Positions 40,387 to 49,778 of a stretch of 64,000 nt of DNA are shown here, in pieces. The translations under genes and the position numbers were made by a program. Origin of the DNA: SG8-4 sp964598225 (GTDB lineage: Bacteria; Planctomycetota; Phycisphaerae; Sedimentisphaerales; Anaerobacaceae); assembly GCA_964598225.1 (NCBI GenBank), contig CAZRBG010000005.1, positions 1 through 64,000 on the forward strand, read 5' to 3'. The notes beneath the pieces were generated by a model. That model was given only the letters and a program-made list of their open reading frames with translations, did no database searches and was not told where the DNA came from. Within the stretch, counting starts at the first letter, position 1, and each line of letters begins with the position of its first letter.

Positions 40387-41469
40387 TCACTTAACCAGCC
40401 AATCGGCTCCAAGCTGGCCGCACGCAGCTCGAATACTCCGGCCCATTTTGAACCGCACTACGGTCTCGATTCCCGCGTTTTGCAGAATCGACGCAAAACG
40501 GCGGATTTGCTCGCCGCTGCTGCCTTGGTACTTGCTGTGCGGATGCGGATTGTGCTCGATCAGATTCACATTGCACGCGATCCCTTTCAACAGTTTTACC
40601 AGTAATCCGGCCTGATCTGTTGAATCGTTTAGCCCTTTTATCATCACATACTCGAACGTCACTCGCTGGCGAGTCCTGGCTTGATAGAAACGCACCGCTT
40701 TAAATAATTCAGCTATTGGGTACTTCCCATTGATCGGCATCAGTTTTGTGCGGATCTCGTTTGTCGGCGCGTTTAGCGACACGGCGAGCCTCGGGCGCAC
40801 GTCTTCGTGTGCGAGCTTTCTGATCGCCGGAACTATGCCGCAGGTGCTGACGGTTATGTGCCTGATGCCGATGTTCTTTCCTTTAGGATGGTTCAAAATC
40901 GCCACCGATTTTATTACGGCATCATAGTTGGCCAGCGGCTCTCCCATCCCCATGAATACAACATTGCTGATCCTGTTTGTAGTGACGCCGTGAAGCGTTT
41001 TAGCAGCATTGACATCCCGCCAAACAACATTAACCTGATCCACGATCTCACCTCCTGTAAGATTACGGTCGAAGCCGATCTTAGCAGTAGCGCAGAACCT
41101 GCAGTCCATAGCGCAGCCGGCCTGAGTCGAGATGCACAGCGTTCTCCGTAACAAGTCCCCATGACTGCGCTTGCCGTCAATAAGCAAAACGGTCTCGACG
41201 CAGCGGCCGTCGCCAAGCTCGAACAGGTACTTGGTAGTTCCCTGGTCGTCCGTCAGTTTATCAGCGACGGTAAGTTGTGAGATGTGGTATCCCCGCCCGC
41301 TCAACTTCTTTCGAAGAGTCATGCTCAACGGCGTTATCTGCGAAACATCAGCGACATTCTTCGCATGGATGAACTGAAAGACATACCCGGCCAAATAATT
41401 CCTGCCGCCCAAGTCCCCGACTACTTGCTCAAGCTCGTTGACTGTTTTGTCTTTGAGATCCATGCTCAT
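40387..41469 (-). CDS. rlmN: 23S rRNA (adenine2503-C2)-methyltransferase
   Basis: A 360-residue radical-SAM enzyme that methylates C2 of A2503 in 23S rRNA (and A37 of some tRNAs). The radical-SAM motif is 'CAMDCRFCATAKIGFDRNLT'. 'VFMGMGEPLANYDAV', 'HITVSTCGIVPAIRKLA', 'LAVSLNAPTNEIRTKLMPIN' and 'TFEYVMIKGLND' are family signatures, and a Cys near the end ('IRAACGQLG') corresponds to the methyl-carrying catalytic residue. Length is normal. It is transcribed towards the PfkB gene across the TATCAGG repeat. Confidence 0.97.
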   Translation of the reverse strand: MSMDLKDKTVNELEQVVGDLGGRNYLAGYVFQFIHAKNVADVSQITPLSMTLRKKLSGRGYHISQLTVADKLTDDQGTTKYLFELGDGRCVETVLLIDGKRSHGDLLRRTLCISTQAGCAMDCRFCATAKIGFDRNLTGGEIVDQVNVVWRDVNAAKTLHGVTTNRISNVVFMGMGEPLANYDAVIKSVAILNHPKGKNIGIRHITVSTCGIVPAIRKLAHEDVRPRLAVSLNAPTNEIRTKLMPINGKYPIAELFKAVRFYQARTRQRVTFEYVMIKGLNDSTDQAGLLVKLLKGIACNVNLIEHNPHPHSKYQGSSGEQIRRFASILQNAGIETVVRFKMGRSIRAACGQLGADWLVK

Positions 41470-41611
41470 ACTCGCAGTTTACTTAATTTGGCTCTTGCTG
41501 TCGAATTATGGATAGAAGACTATTTCTGAGGCATATTAGATTTGTTGGAGTTTTCCCCTGAACGTTCGGTCCGAAACATGATACTAAGGCGCCGACTTGG
41601 AGCAGATGAAA

Positions 41612-42022
41612 ATGAGCAAGTATGAGATGATTATTTATTGGAGCGAAGAAGATCAGTCATTTGTGGTGGAGGTTCCTGAGTTGGCAGGCTGCATGGCGGA
41701 CGGCTCCACCTATGGCGAGGCGGTCGCCAACGCAGAGAAGACCATTGAGGAGTGGATTAAGACGGCCGGAGAGCTCGGCCGAGAGATTCCTGTCCCCCAC
41801 GGCCGCCTGGGATATGGGTTATCTATGCAAGACGTCATGGCGATAAGAGTGGAAATCACGGAGGACACCGTATGGGTTGATTTGGCAGACGGGCGTAAGC
41901 TCGGTGTTCCGCTGGCGTACTTTCCGCAAACTCGACCGGTGGGCGCTGCGTTTCTGACTTGTCGCACGAAAACAGTAGCACGGGCGTCTCGCCCGTTTAA
42001 ACAAGGCCCGAACCTGCCCTGA
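41612..42022 (+). CDS. Decayed HicB-like antitoxin fused in frame to a DUF2442 fragment
   Basis: A 136-codon frame. Residues 1-68 match HicB antitoxins ('YEMIIYWSEEDQSFVVEVPELAGCMADG', 'EAVANAEKTIEEWI', 'PVPHGRL'). Residues 72-105 ('MQDVMAIRVEITEDTVWVDL', 'GVPLAYFPQ') match the start of DUF2442. The final 30 residues come from repeat sequence containing the palindrome at 41980. HicB and DUF2442 are normally separate proteins, and no hicA lies beside it. ATG 41612 is chosen because GGAG lies 9 nt upstream. Probably a decayed remnant, though the HicB half could still fold. Confidence 0.6.
   Translation: MSKYEMIIYWSEEDQSFVVEVPELAGCMADGSTYGEAVANAEKTIEEWIKTAGELGREIPVPHGRLGYGLSMQDVMAIRVEITEDTVWVDLADGRKLGVPLAYFPQTRPVGAAFLTCRTKTVARASRPFKQGPNLP
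41980..41996. repeat. Perfect short palindrome ACGGGCG-TCT-CGCCCGT
   Basis: A 7-bp perfect stem with a TCT loop, inside the tail of the HicB/DUF2442 frame. A degenerate relative (GGGCGAGACGCTCTCGCT) lies near 58007. Part of the dispersed palindrome population of the window. Confidence 0.5.
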
Positions 42023-42117
42023 GCCCTTCGACACCGCTCAGGATATACTCCACCGAAGGGATGAGCCTGTGACTCAAGGGCAAAATCTCTCCTCAGCGTG
42101 CCGAGGGAATGCCCACG

Positions 42118-44580
42118 CTACTCCTCGTCGCTGTCGATGGCGAGGTATTCTCGCTGGCCTTCGCTGACGTAGGCCGGTTCCGACGAGTCGTCGTCTTCGG
42201 CCATATCCTCGTATCCCGCCTCGGCGTCGGCTTCCATCTGGTTGCGGATGTTCTCGTACTCTTCCCTGCTTATTACTACTTCTCTCGCCTGCGAGCCCTT
42301 GTACTCGCCGAGTATTCCCGATGCGGCCATCATCTCTATAATACGCGAGGCCCTTGCGTAACCGATACTGAGCCTGCGCTGCAACAGCGAAACGCTGCCT
42401 CGCTTGGTCTCGAGGACGACCCGGACGGCGTCGTCGAACAACTCGTCCCGCGTCATTTCGGAAGTATCGACGGTCTTGAGCCTGGTAAGCTCGGGATGGA
42501 ATTGCGGTTCGGCTATGCCCTTGAGGTGTTTTACTATCCGCCTGATCTCACCGTCATCTATGAAAGTGCCCTGAGCGCGGATCAGATCGCTGGTGCCGGG
42601 CTTGAGAAAGAGCATGTCGCCTTCGCCGAGCAGCGTTTCGGCGCCGTTCTGGTCCAGAATAATCCGGCTGTCCATTCTCGCAGCCACGCGAAAGCCCACC
42701 CTGCAGGGCATGTTCGACTTTATCAGCCCGGTGACGACCGTCGCCTGCGGCCGCTGTGTTGCAAGGACAATGTGGATGCCCACGGCACGGCTCTTCTGAG
42801 CGAGGCGGACGATATAGCCTTCGATTTCTTTTGCAGCCGTCATCATCAGGTCGGCAAGCTCGTCGATTATTATAACGATGTAGGTCAGCTTCTTCGGAAT
42901 CTTCGCCTCTTCTTCTTCTGAAGCGGCATTGAACCGTTGGGAAATTTCCTCAGCGCCGAGTTTGTTGTAGTCGGCAATATTTTTGACCTTGGCCTCGGCC
43001 AGCAGGGCGTAACGCTCGTCCATCTTCACAGTGGCCCACTCGAGTATCTGCACCGCCATCTTGGTCTCGGTGACGATTGGGCACATCAGGTGCGGAATGG
43101 CATTGAACGCGGTCATTTCGACCATTTTGGGGTCGATCAGGATCGTCTTCACCTCGTCGGGACGCTTTGTCAGCAGAGTGCCGACGATGATACTGTTTAT
43201 GCAGACGCTCTTGCCGGAGCCGGTGGTGCCGGCGATCAGCAGGTGCGGCATCTTCGTGAGATCCGAAACGAGCGCTTCGCCGGAAGAGTCCTTGCCCAGG
43301 TATAGCGGTATCTGCATGTTCCGGGGCTTGCCCCCGGCCAGCTCCATCATGTTCTTTATGCGAACCCGCTCCTTCTCGCTATTGGGTACTTCGATACCGA
43401 TAGTGTGCTTGCCCGGCAGCGGGGCGACAACTCTCACGGCGCCGGCGGCAAGCGCGCGGGCCATATCATTGGAAAGTGCCGATATCCGGCTTACCTTTAC
43501 CCCGGCGGCAAGCTCAAGCTCGAACATTGTCACCACCGGGCCCGTCTCGGCGGCAACGACTTTGGCGTTGATGTTGAACTCCGACAGCAGTGCTTCCAGA
43601 TCAGCCGCCTTCGACTTGACTACCTTCTCCTGCAACGCCGGGAAAGTGTGCTCGGGCTCAGCCAGCAGTTCCATTGGCGGCAGCTCGTAATCGTCATACG
43701 AAGGCTGAACGAATGCCCCCTCGGGTTTCTGAGCACTCGACCGAGCCCGTTTCTTTTTCTCCTTTCGGCTGACCTTAATCTCCTCCGGCTGTTTCTTCGC
43801 TTGCTGCTCGACGGCCGTCTCCCGCCCGGGCTCCTGATTCCATTCTTCCTTGGCGGCGTTGTCGGCCAGAACTACCGGTTTTTGCCTGGCGCTCAATTCG
43901 CGCCATATTTCCGTAAGGACCTGTGAATGCTGTCTTGCCGCCGACCATGCAGGCACTACCGCCCCGATTAATCCCTGGACGATAAAGCCAAAGCCATGTA
44001 GCAATGCCAACATCAGACCGTCCGCGAGCAGGATCACGCCGACTATCCAGACCGCAATCAATAATATGAAAGTTCCCAATGCGGCAAAATGCGTTTGGAG
44101 CATTTGAGTCAAGCCCACTCCGAGAACGCCTCCCGAACCGATCTTAAATCCAAAGATCCATCCGGGCCATAAACAGTAGAAACTCACAGAAATCGCGATC
44201 GTCACCAGCACGAGCCCGATGGTTCGCAGTATCGGCTGGCCAATCTCGCGATTGCTGAGCTTGATAACCAGAAAAGAAACAGCGGTTATTAGGACGACAA
44301 AGACTCCCGGGCCTATATAATAAAGTAGCTGATAAGCGCAGAAGGCCCCAATCGAACCACACCAGTTGGCGGGAGGGTTATTGTGCGGAGCCTGATACTT
44401 GCTGGGCCAGTCGCCGATATCGAAGCTCAGGCAACTGCACAGCAAAACCAGGCAGAGACCGAGCCCGAGGCACCTGAGCGCGATGTGAATCAGGGAACGT
44501 TTCTGGTGCCCTTTGGAACGTCTTTTTTGCGATTTCTTTTTTTTCACCCCGTTAATCCACTCTTGACCTTCGTCAGACAA
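42118..44580 (-). CDS. ftsK: FtsK/SpoIIIE-family DNA translocase
   Basis: An 820-residue septal DNA pump. Four to five membrane helices occupy residues about 30-220 ('LGLGLCLVLLCSCL', 'FVVLITAVSFLVIKL' and others), followed by a charged linker (about 240-300) and the beta/alpha motor. Walker A is 'IAGTTGSGKSVC' and Walker B 'YIVIIIDELADLM'; 'LATQRPQATVVTGLIKSN' and 'DMLFLKPGTSDLIRAQG' are conserved. The C-terminal gamma winged helix ('SLLQRRLSIGYARASRIIEMM') reads KOPS-like sequences. It translocates chromosome ends at the division septum and activates XerCD. Confidence 0.96.
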   Translation of the reverse strand: MSDEGQEWINGVKKKKSQKRRSKGHQKRSLIHIALRCLGLGLCLVLLCSCLSFDIGDWPSKYQAPHNNPPANWCGSIGAFCAYQLLYYIGPGVFVVLITAVSFLVIKLSNREIGQPILRTIGLVLVTIAISVSFYCLWPGWIFGFKIGSGGVLGVGLTQMLQTHFAALGTFILLIAVWIVGVILLADGLMLALLHGFGFIVQGLIGAVVPAWSAARQHSQVLTEIWRELSARQKPVVLADNAAKEEWNQEPGRETAVEQQAKKQPEEIKVSRKEKKKRARSSAQKPEGAFVQPSYDDYELPPMELLAEPEHTFPALQEKVVKSKAADLEALLSEFNINAKVVAAETGPVVTMFELELAAGVKVSRISALSNDMARALAAGAVRVVAPLPGKHTIGIEVPNSEKERVRIKNMMELAGGKPRNMQIPLYLGKDSSGEALVSDLTKMPHLLIAGTTGSGKSVCINSIIVGTLLTKRPDEVKTILIDPKMVEMTAFNAIPHLMCPIVTETKMAVQILEWATVKMDERYALLAEAKVKNIADYNKLGAEEISQRFNAASEEEEAKIPKKLTYIVIIIDELADLMMTAAKEIEGYIVRLAQKSRAVGIHIVLATQRPQATVVTGLIKSNMPCRVGFRVAARMDSRIILDQNGAETLLGEGDMLFLKPGTSDLIRAQGTFIDDGEIRRIVKHLKGIAEPQFHPELTRLKTVDTSEMTRDELFDDAVRVVLETKRGSVSLLQRRLSIGYARASRIIEMMAASGILGEYKGSQAREVVISREEYENIRNQMEADAEAGYEDMAEDDDSSEPAYVSEGQREYLAIDSDEE

Positions 44581-44623
44581 GTTTGCAGGGCCGGTTTCTT
44601 CCCGGACGGACCAGTGTTAAGTC

Positions 44624-44842
44624 CTATAATTCTTGCCTTACAAGTCTTATAAGATACTCAAATGTATTTTCGACAGCTTCAACAGCTTTATTATCGGCGG
44701 CGACCACTACGAGCAGAACACTCACCGGCATTAAGGTTATATCGACCGCCGGTCCCTTTTTTCTGCAATATTGCCGATAGGTGAATTTGCGGCTAAGAAT
44801 CTCTGTGAATCCGGCAGCTTGACAGCACTTGCGGCATTTCAT
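44624..44842 (-). CDS. Hypothetical small protein upstream of ftsK
   Basis: A 72-residue frame starting at ATG 44842 and ending 43 nt before ftsK, in the same direction. It begins with a Cys-rich 'MKCRKCCQAAGF' and has a strand-helix end ('VSVLLVVVAADNKAVEAVEN'), vaguely like the last strand and helix of PII-type proteins. A longer version from 44905 is possible but lacks a ribosome-binding site. No family assignment is made. If real it would be co-transcribed with ftsK. Confidence 0.35.
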   Translation of the reverse strand: MKCRKCCQAAGFTEILSRKFTYRQYCRKKGPAVDITLMPVSVLLVVVAADNKAVEAVENTFEYLIRLVRQEL

Positions 44843-44923
44843 AAACTCTGGTTCGTTTTTCCGTGGATTTTGTGGAAACTGTTGCCCGTACGGAACTAGG
44901 CCCAATAGAAGGGGATAGAGCAG

Positions 44924-46339
44924 ATGAATCGACGTGAATTCTTGAAGATGACGGCTGCCGGTGTGGCGGTTGGTGTACCGAATTTCGCTTTTTCAGCGGC
45001 TTCGGCGGGGAATCGGCCTAATGTGCTGTTTATGGCGATTGACGACCTGAACGACTGGACCGGCTGCCTGGGCGGACACCCGGACGTCAAGACGCCAAAT
45101 CTCGACAAACTGGCGAGCAGGGGCGTGCTGTTTACCAACGCTCATTGCTCGGCGCCGGCCTGCAATCCTTCGCGGGCCAGCCTGATGACCGGGATTCTGC
45201 CCTCGACGTCCGGAGTCTATCACAATCGCGATCCCTGGCGGAAATCGCCCGTTCTCAAAGACGCCGTAACGATCCCGCAGCATTTCATGGCGCACGGCTA
45301 CAGCGCCGTTGGCGGCGGCAAGATCTATCACGGCAGATTCCCCGATCCCCCTTCGTGGCAGAGCTATTTCCCTTCACAGAAAAAGAACAAGCCGGACGAT
45401 CCGATGCCGCCGAACAGGCCGATCAACGGCATTCCCAATACTGCGCATTTCGACTGGGGACCCGTGGACGTGCCGGACAACGAGATGGGCGACAGCAAGG
45501 TCGCCGCATGGGCCACCGAACAATTACAGAAGAAACACGACAAGCCGTTCTTTCTTGCGTGCGGTTTCTTCCGGCCGCACCTGCCCTGGTACGTGCCAAA
45601 CACGTATTTCGATATGTACCCACCGGGTAAGATAACTCTGCCGAATGTCAAAGACGACGACCTCGACGACGTCCCGAAGATTGGCAGGCGAATGGCCAGG
45701 CCCGGACGCGACCATGCAAACGTAACCAAACACAATCAATGGAAAAGAGCTGTCCAGGGTTATCTTGCATCGATCACATTTGTAGATACCTGTGTCGGAC
45801 GTGTCATTGACGCACTCGACAAAAGCGCCTACGCCGACAACACCATCGTTGTACTCTGGAGCGATCATGGCTGGCATCTCGGCGAGAAGCTCCACTGGAG
45901 AAAATTTGCACTCTGGGAAGAGGCCACTCACAATGTTCTGATGGCGGTTGTTCCCGGCATGACCGCGCCCAACCAGCGCTGCTCGCGGCCGGTCACCATG
46001 CTCGATATTTATCCTACATTGATAGAGTTGTGCGGACTGATGCCGAAACAAGAACTTGAGGGAAGGAGCCTCGTGCCGCTGTTGAAGAATCCCAACGCAA
46101 AATGGGATCGCCCGGCGCTGACGACACACGGCCGCAATAACCACTCCATTCGAGATGAGCGCTACCGATACATCCGCTACAGCGACGGCGCAGAGGAACT
46201 CTACGACCACGAAAAAGACCCGCTCGAATGGAACAACCTTGCCGACAAACCGAAGTACGCCGCGGTCAAGGACGAACTGGCCAAATGGCTGCCTGAGAAA
46301 AATGTCCCGCAAGTCCCGAGGGCAAAAAAGAATCGGTAG
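44924..46339 (+). CDS. Sulfatase (iduronate-2-sulfatase-like) with Tat-type leader
   Basis: A 471-residue sulfatase exported by a twin-arginine leader ('NRREFLKMTAAG'). The metal-binding start is 'NVLFMAIDDLNDW', and 'SAPACNPSRASLMTG' carries the Cys-type (C-x-P-S-R) formylglycine motif needing maturation by FGE or anSME. 'GGGKIYHG', 'FFLACGFFRPHLPWYVP', 'VVLWSDHGWHLGEKLHWRKF' and 'TMLDIYPTLIELCGL' are family signatures closest to the iduronate-2-sulfatase/S1 group. It should remove sulfate esters from polysaccharides. Planctomycetes use many such enzymes on marine glycans. No dedicated maturase is nearby. Confidence 0.93.
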   Translation: MNRREFLKMTAAGVAVGVPNFAFSAASAGNRPNVLFMAIDDLNDWTGCLGGHPDVKTPNLDKLASRGVLFTNAHCSAPACNPSRASLMTGILPSTSGVYHNRDPWRKSPVLKDAVTIPQHFMAHGYSAVGGGKIYHGRFPDPPSWQSYFPSQKKNKPDDPMPPNRPINGIPNTAHFDWGPVDVPDNEMGDSKVAAWATEQLQKKHDKPFFLACGFFRPHLPWYVPNTYFDMYPPGKITLPNVKDDDLDDVPKIGRRMARPGRDHANVTKHNQWKRAVQGYLASITFVDTCVGRVIDALDKSAYADNTIVVLWSDHGWHLGEKLHWRKFALWEEATHNVLMAVVPGMTAPNQRCSRPVTMLDIYPTLIELCGLMPKQELEGRSLVPLLKNPNAKWDRPALTTHGRNNHSIRDERYRYIRYSDGAEELYDHEKDPLEWNNLADKPKYAAVKDELAKWLPEKNVPQVPRAKKNR

Positions 46340-47011
46340 TAGCCGAAGGGTGTGCTGGTGGTAGTGGCAGGGTGTGCACCGCACACCGAAGCGTGATTGG
46401 TAGGCAGCGCTCGTATTGACGGGGTCTCGTCCCCGGAGCGCGGCCAGAATGTCCGCGACAAATTAGGATGAGGCTTGCCCCAGCATGATTGGCTTAGCTG
46501 TTTCGCAAAACAAAAAAGGTGGGACAAGCCCCACCTTACGGCAACAAAGATTTTTCCAGTCTTTGGGACAATGGCGGGAATTCTCTTGACTTTTCCGAAC
46601 GTCTGTCGTATTCCTTCGTATGCATATCGGTACGAGGGTATGAAAAGGGTGTGACGGGTGTGGAGGAAAAGGGTGTGTATCATTTCTTCTCACCCGCAGC
46701 AACTGCATGGAGCAGTCGTCCTTTTGCATAAGAGGTTACGGATATGGCCGTTTTTAAGGATGAAAACGGGGTATGGAAACCAGGCGGGTGTCCCAACGGA
46801 TGGATGAACCCGCGAATTCCGCAGGGCGGATCCGCCCCGACGGAGACACTTCGGAGTATCCCCAATTTTTCTGCGTGTGTACGTGTCGGCTTGCTGGTCT
46901 TGGCGACGCAGGTAAAGTGCGCGCGAAATCAATTTCATTCGACGGCTTTGTCCGGAAGGGAGGTGGCTGCGAGAGAAAAAGGTTAATTGATGAAACAGAA
47001 AGGAGAATAAA
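46340..47011. repeat. Repeat-bearing intergenic region
   Basis: No convincing gene. Palindromes GGTGTGC-ACC-GCACACC (46371-46387) and AAGGTGGG-ACAAGC-CCCACCTT (46516-46537) are members of the window's dispersed repeats. An ATG at 46744 opens an 80-codon frame beginning 'AVFKDENGVWK', faintly like the first residues of phage integrases, but the rest shows no integrase features, so it is not called. GAAAGGAG at 46999 is the ribosome-binding site of the next gene. Confidence 0.45.
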
Positions 47012-47890
47012 ATGAAAAGGATTTCGATCTCAGCGATAGTTTTGTTGGTACTCGCGGCCGGTGTAGCCGAGGCTCGGCCTGCTTATGGTGGTTACGGTTT
47101 TGGCTATGGTTATAATTCGAGCCGTTACCGTACTCGGTGGTCCATGTACGCACACGGGCTTGTTTCCGGAGTTGTTTACTATAGCCCTTATGCTCCCGGC
47201 GTCACGGGGCTGGTGGAGGATTATGTTCGCTACTCTCCGTATGCTTTCGGGCACGGTCAGTCCGGTTTAGTCTACGAATATGGGGGCGGTTACAGTTATG
47301 GTTATTCACCGGCCTGCTATAGCGTAATCCGTCACTATGTCCCAAGGGATCAAGACTGTAAATTTTCTGAGGCCTCGAAACATAGTGGAAGCGGCTATCA
47401 ATCGCGCGCACCGAAGCGGCACAGAGAAAGCTTAGAACAGCGCAAAGCAAGAAGAGCGGCGCTGGCAAAAGTTCGGAAAAAAAGACAGGCGATCAGGGCG
47501 AAAGACGGCAGATTTATCATTGCCGAATACCTGAGGGGCAACGGCATTCCATTTAGAACGACGAGGATTCTCAGCATCGAAGGAAGGACCGTCAGCGTCG
47601 ACTTTCTACTGAATGACGGCAAAACGATCATAAAATACTGGGATCCCTCCGAGATACCGTCAAAGGGCAAACTGCAGGAGCGGAAAAGAAAATTCTTTGA
47701 CAGGTACGTCGAGTCGTGGAAGGTAGCTCGTGACGAGCACTTGCAGGATGGAGGCAGTATCCATCAAATAATCTCGTCCGATCGCGAGGACATTCTGGCA
47801 AAGCTGCCGCAGTGCCCCGATCTGAACGGCATCGAGAAAGTGTACGCAAGTGCACAAAGCGAAACTGCATCCACAGAAACGCAGCAGTAG
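47012..47890 (+). CDS. Hypothetical secreted Gly/Tyr-rich protein
   Basis: A 292-residue protein with a signal peptide (cleavage after 'GVAEA'). Residues 24-100 are rich in Gly, Tyr and Ser ('YGGYGFGYGYNSSRYR', 'YSPYAPGVTGLVEDYVRYSP'), followed by a basic helical stretch ('RKARRAALAKVRKKRQAIRA') and a beta-rich segment ('FRTTRILSIEGRTVSVDFLL') that resembles planctomycete SHD1-like or SLA1-type modules without clear homology. The C-terminus is acidic and Ser/Thr-rich. The composition suggests a surface or matrix protein. A strong ribosome-binding site indicates good expression. Confidence 0.6.
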   Translation: MKRISISAIVLLVLAAGVAEARPAYGGYGFGYGYNSSRYRTRWSMYAHGLVSGVVYYSPYAPGVTGLVEDYVRYSPYAFGHGQSGLVYEYGGGYSYGYSPACYSVIRHYVPRDQDCKFSEASKHSGSGYQSRAPKRHRESLEQRKARRAALAKVRKKRQAIRAKDGRFIIAEYLRGNGIPFRTTRILSIEGRTVSVDFLLNDGKTIIKYWDPSEIPSKGKLQERKRKFFDRYVESWKVARDEHLQDGGSIHQIISSDREDILAKLPQCPDLNGIEKVYASAQSETASTETQQ

Positions 47891-47988
47891 TCGCGGTTCG
47901 AGGACAAGACATCGGCAACAAAATAAGTGGGAAACCCTTGAGACCTTACGGCGGCGCAAGCCCCATCCTACGGAGCCATTTACTCGAT

Positions 47989-49557
47989 CTATTTGGTTCC
48001 GTTTGAGCCGCCGTATATGAACCTCATCCGGCCGATATTTGGGATGAATGCGATGGGTGACCGCCTGAACGGCTTGAACCCGCTGGGCCAATAGACAAAA
48101 AGCGCCTTGCCGACAAGATAGTTGCGCGGAACTACGCCGACGCGATAATCGTCCAGCCCTTTATTGGCTACTCCGGGCTCTTCCCACCACCGACAGTCCA
48201 GACTGTCGGGGCTGTTGTCGCCCAATACGAAAAACTCGTCCTCGCGAAGAACAAACGGCCTGTTGGTTGCTCTGCCGAAATTTCCGTGCGTTCCGTACTC
48301 GCGCTCGGTGTAGTGAATGTCCTTGAAAATGGCTATGTCCGAGAGCGTCAACCTGCCGGAGCCGAAGATTTCCACGCGAGGCTTAACGTTGCCTGCAACG
48401 CTCTCGGCATTAGGAGGGTCGCGCCCGAGGTCGTGTGTCCATTTTGTGTCGCCGCACTCGAATATCAGCCTGTGGTCAACATTGGCGAACATGACCTGCA
48501 TAGGTCCATTTGCCGGCTTTCCATCGAGAGGCATCGAGCCCAGTTTCACGGTTTCGCCGCCCGGCTGCCGCTCGGTAAATACTAACCGGCCGGAATCCAG
48601 CTTGACGTGTGCCCGGTAAATCGTGCCGTTTTTGCCCAGGGTGATGCCAAAACCGGACTGTATGCCGCTTTCAATACAGGAGAATCGCACCATCAGGTCA
48701 CTGCATGTAGGCATGTTGTCGTATCTGTCGACCGGATCGTAAGCGTAGGTGGCTTTGAAGTCGTTGCCTTTCGACGCGTTGTAGAAAAGGGTGTGAATCC
48801 GATTTACCTGGTCTTCGGCGGGATCCAAGCGAAACATAGTCGGATTTTCCGGATCTTCTATTATCCATTTCGAGTTCCCAACGTTACCGAACGGCTGCTG
48901 CCAGAACTGGTTGTTGAACAGGCGTTGACTCCTGGGCCCGACCGGCTGGTAATTATTATTGTAGACGGGCATCCATAATTCGTTTTGAACCTTTGGCGGC
49001 TTTCGTGCAATCTGGCCGTTTATGTATATGTCACCGTCGATTATCTGCACCTCTTCGCCCGGAAGGCCAATCAGGCGTTTGATGTAATTGATGGAAGGTT
49101 CGGGCGGATTCTTGAAAACTATCACGTCCCACCGCTTGGGTTCGGCGAATTGATAAATGCACTTCAAGACGAGAATTCGGTCGCCGTTAGCGACGGGCAT
49201 TCTCGGCCGAAAGCGATGATAATAACCGCAACTCGGGCATCGAGTCACAGGCGGCTCGACGTTGTCGGCGGGAATCGTATCATCGGGCATCCGGTAGTCC
49301 GCCGGCCTGAAACCGCGGTCGTAAGCATATCCGCACTGCCGGCATCGAAGTCGAAAGTGGGCGCCCTTGAGCGTATCGGCCATGCTGCCGGTCGGTATGC
49401 GAAACGCCTCCATCACAAACGCTCTGAACACAAACGCCAGAATGAAGGCGGTAATCAGCCACTCGAAAGTGTTTGCAATCTCGGCCGCTCTGTCCTTATG
49501 CTGTTCGGATTGCTTATCCTTCTTGCCTTTTGTGGTCTCTTTTCGAGACATAAACAA
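47989..49557 (-). CDS. lepB: Signal peptidase I with zinc-ribbon and beta-sandwich insertions
   Basis: A 522-residue type I signal peptidase, far longer than the usual 180-330. One membrane helix (about 32-50) leads to the catalytic Ser58 ('RIPTGSMADTL'); the Lys is K160 in 'NYIKRLIGLPGE'. Between them a zinc ribbon (C72/C75 and C107/C110, 'CRQCGY' and 'CPSCGY') is inserted. Residues about 195-430 form an inserted beta-sandwich, LamG-like, before the conserved end 'FVLGDNSPDSLDCRWW' and 'VPRNYLVGKALFVYWP'. It cleaves exported protein leaders, here heavily used. Planctomycete enzymes carry such insertions. Confidence 0.9.
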   Translation of the reverse strand: MFMSRKETTKGKKDKQSEQHKDRAAEIANTFEWLITAFILAFVFRAFVMEAFRIPTGSMADTLKGAHFRLRCRQCGYAYDRGFRPADYRMPDDTIPADNVEPPVTRCPSCGYYHRFRPRMPVANGDRILVLKCIYQFAEPKRWDVIVFKNPPEPSINYIKRLIGLPGEEVQIIDGDIYINGQIARKPPKVQNELWMPVYNNNYQPVGPRSQRLFNNQFWQQPFGNVGNSKWIIEDPENPTMFRLDPAEDQVNRIHTLFYNASKGNDFKATYAYDPVDRYDNMPTCSDLMVRFSCIESGIQSGFGITLGKNGTIYRAHVKLDSGRLVFTERQPGGETVKLGSMPLDGKPANGPMQVMFANVDHRLIFECGDTKWTHDLGRDPPNAESVAGNVKPRVEIFGSGRLTLSDIAIFKDIHYTEREYGTHGNFGRATNRPFVLREDEFFVLGDNSPDSLDCRWWEEPGVANKGLDDYRVGVVPRNYLVGKALFVYWPSGFKPFRRSPIAFIPNIGRMRFIYGGSNGTK

Positions 49558-49749
49558 CCTTTCGTGCTACGTACTGCTTTCTCCGTGCCGCGGCACTCAA
49601 CATTTGGCACGCATTATGAGATATGAAATTATGCCTGCAAAGACTCTTCGGGTCAACGAACAATTTGCGCCGCCTGCTTATTTTTCGGGTGCACGCGGTC
49701 GGTCTCAAGATTTTTTTCGGGAATCTGTGAAATTTTATCAAGAATTTGT
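49558..49749. other. Divergent intergenic region
   Basis: Sequence between lepB (minus) and the HU promoter (plus). No gene is seen. The region likely holds the lepB promoter, but no box pair is convincing. Confidence 0.3.
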
Positions 49750-49778
49750 TTGAGGTATAGAAGTCTTTACTGTATAGT
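49750..49778 (+). promoter_or_regulatory. Sigma70-like promoter upstream of the HU gene
   Basis: TTGAGG (49750-49755), a 17-nt spacer and TATAGT (49773-49778). Transcription would start near 49785, giving a leader of about 210 nt before the HU start at 49999 that holds the small frame at 49888. Confidence 0.55.

Noticed and set aside
44624..44842. PII-type regulator
   Set aside because: Only the last strand and helix are vaguely similar; no T-loop or B-loop motif, so it is left as hypothetical.
46801..46880. c-di-GMP-type riboswitch upstream of the 47012 gene
   Set aside because: GC-rich hairpins are present but the conserved riboswitch core is not.
46744..46986. 80-codon frame starting 'AVFKDENGVWK', faintly like phage integrase N-termini
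   Set aside because: After the first 12 residues nothing resembles an integrase; sits in repeat-rich DNA.
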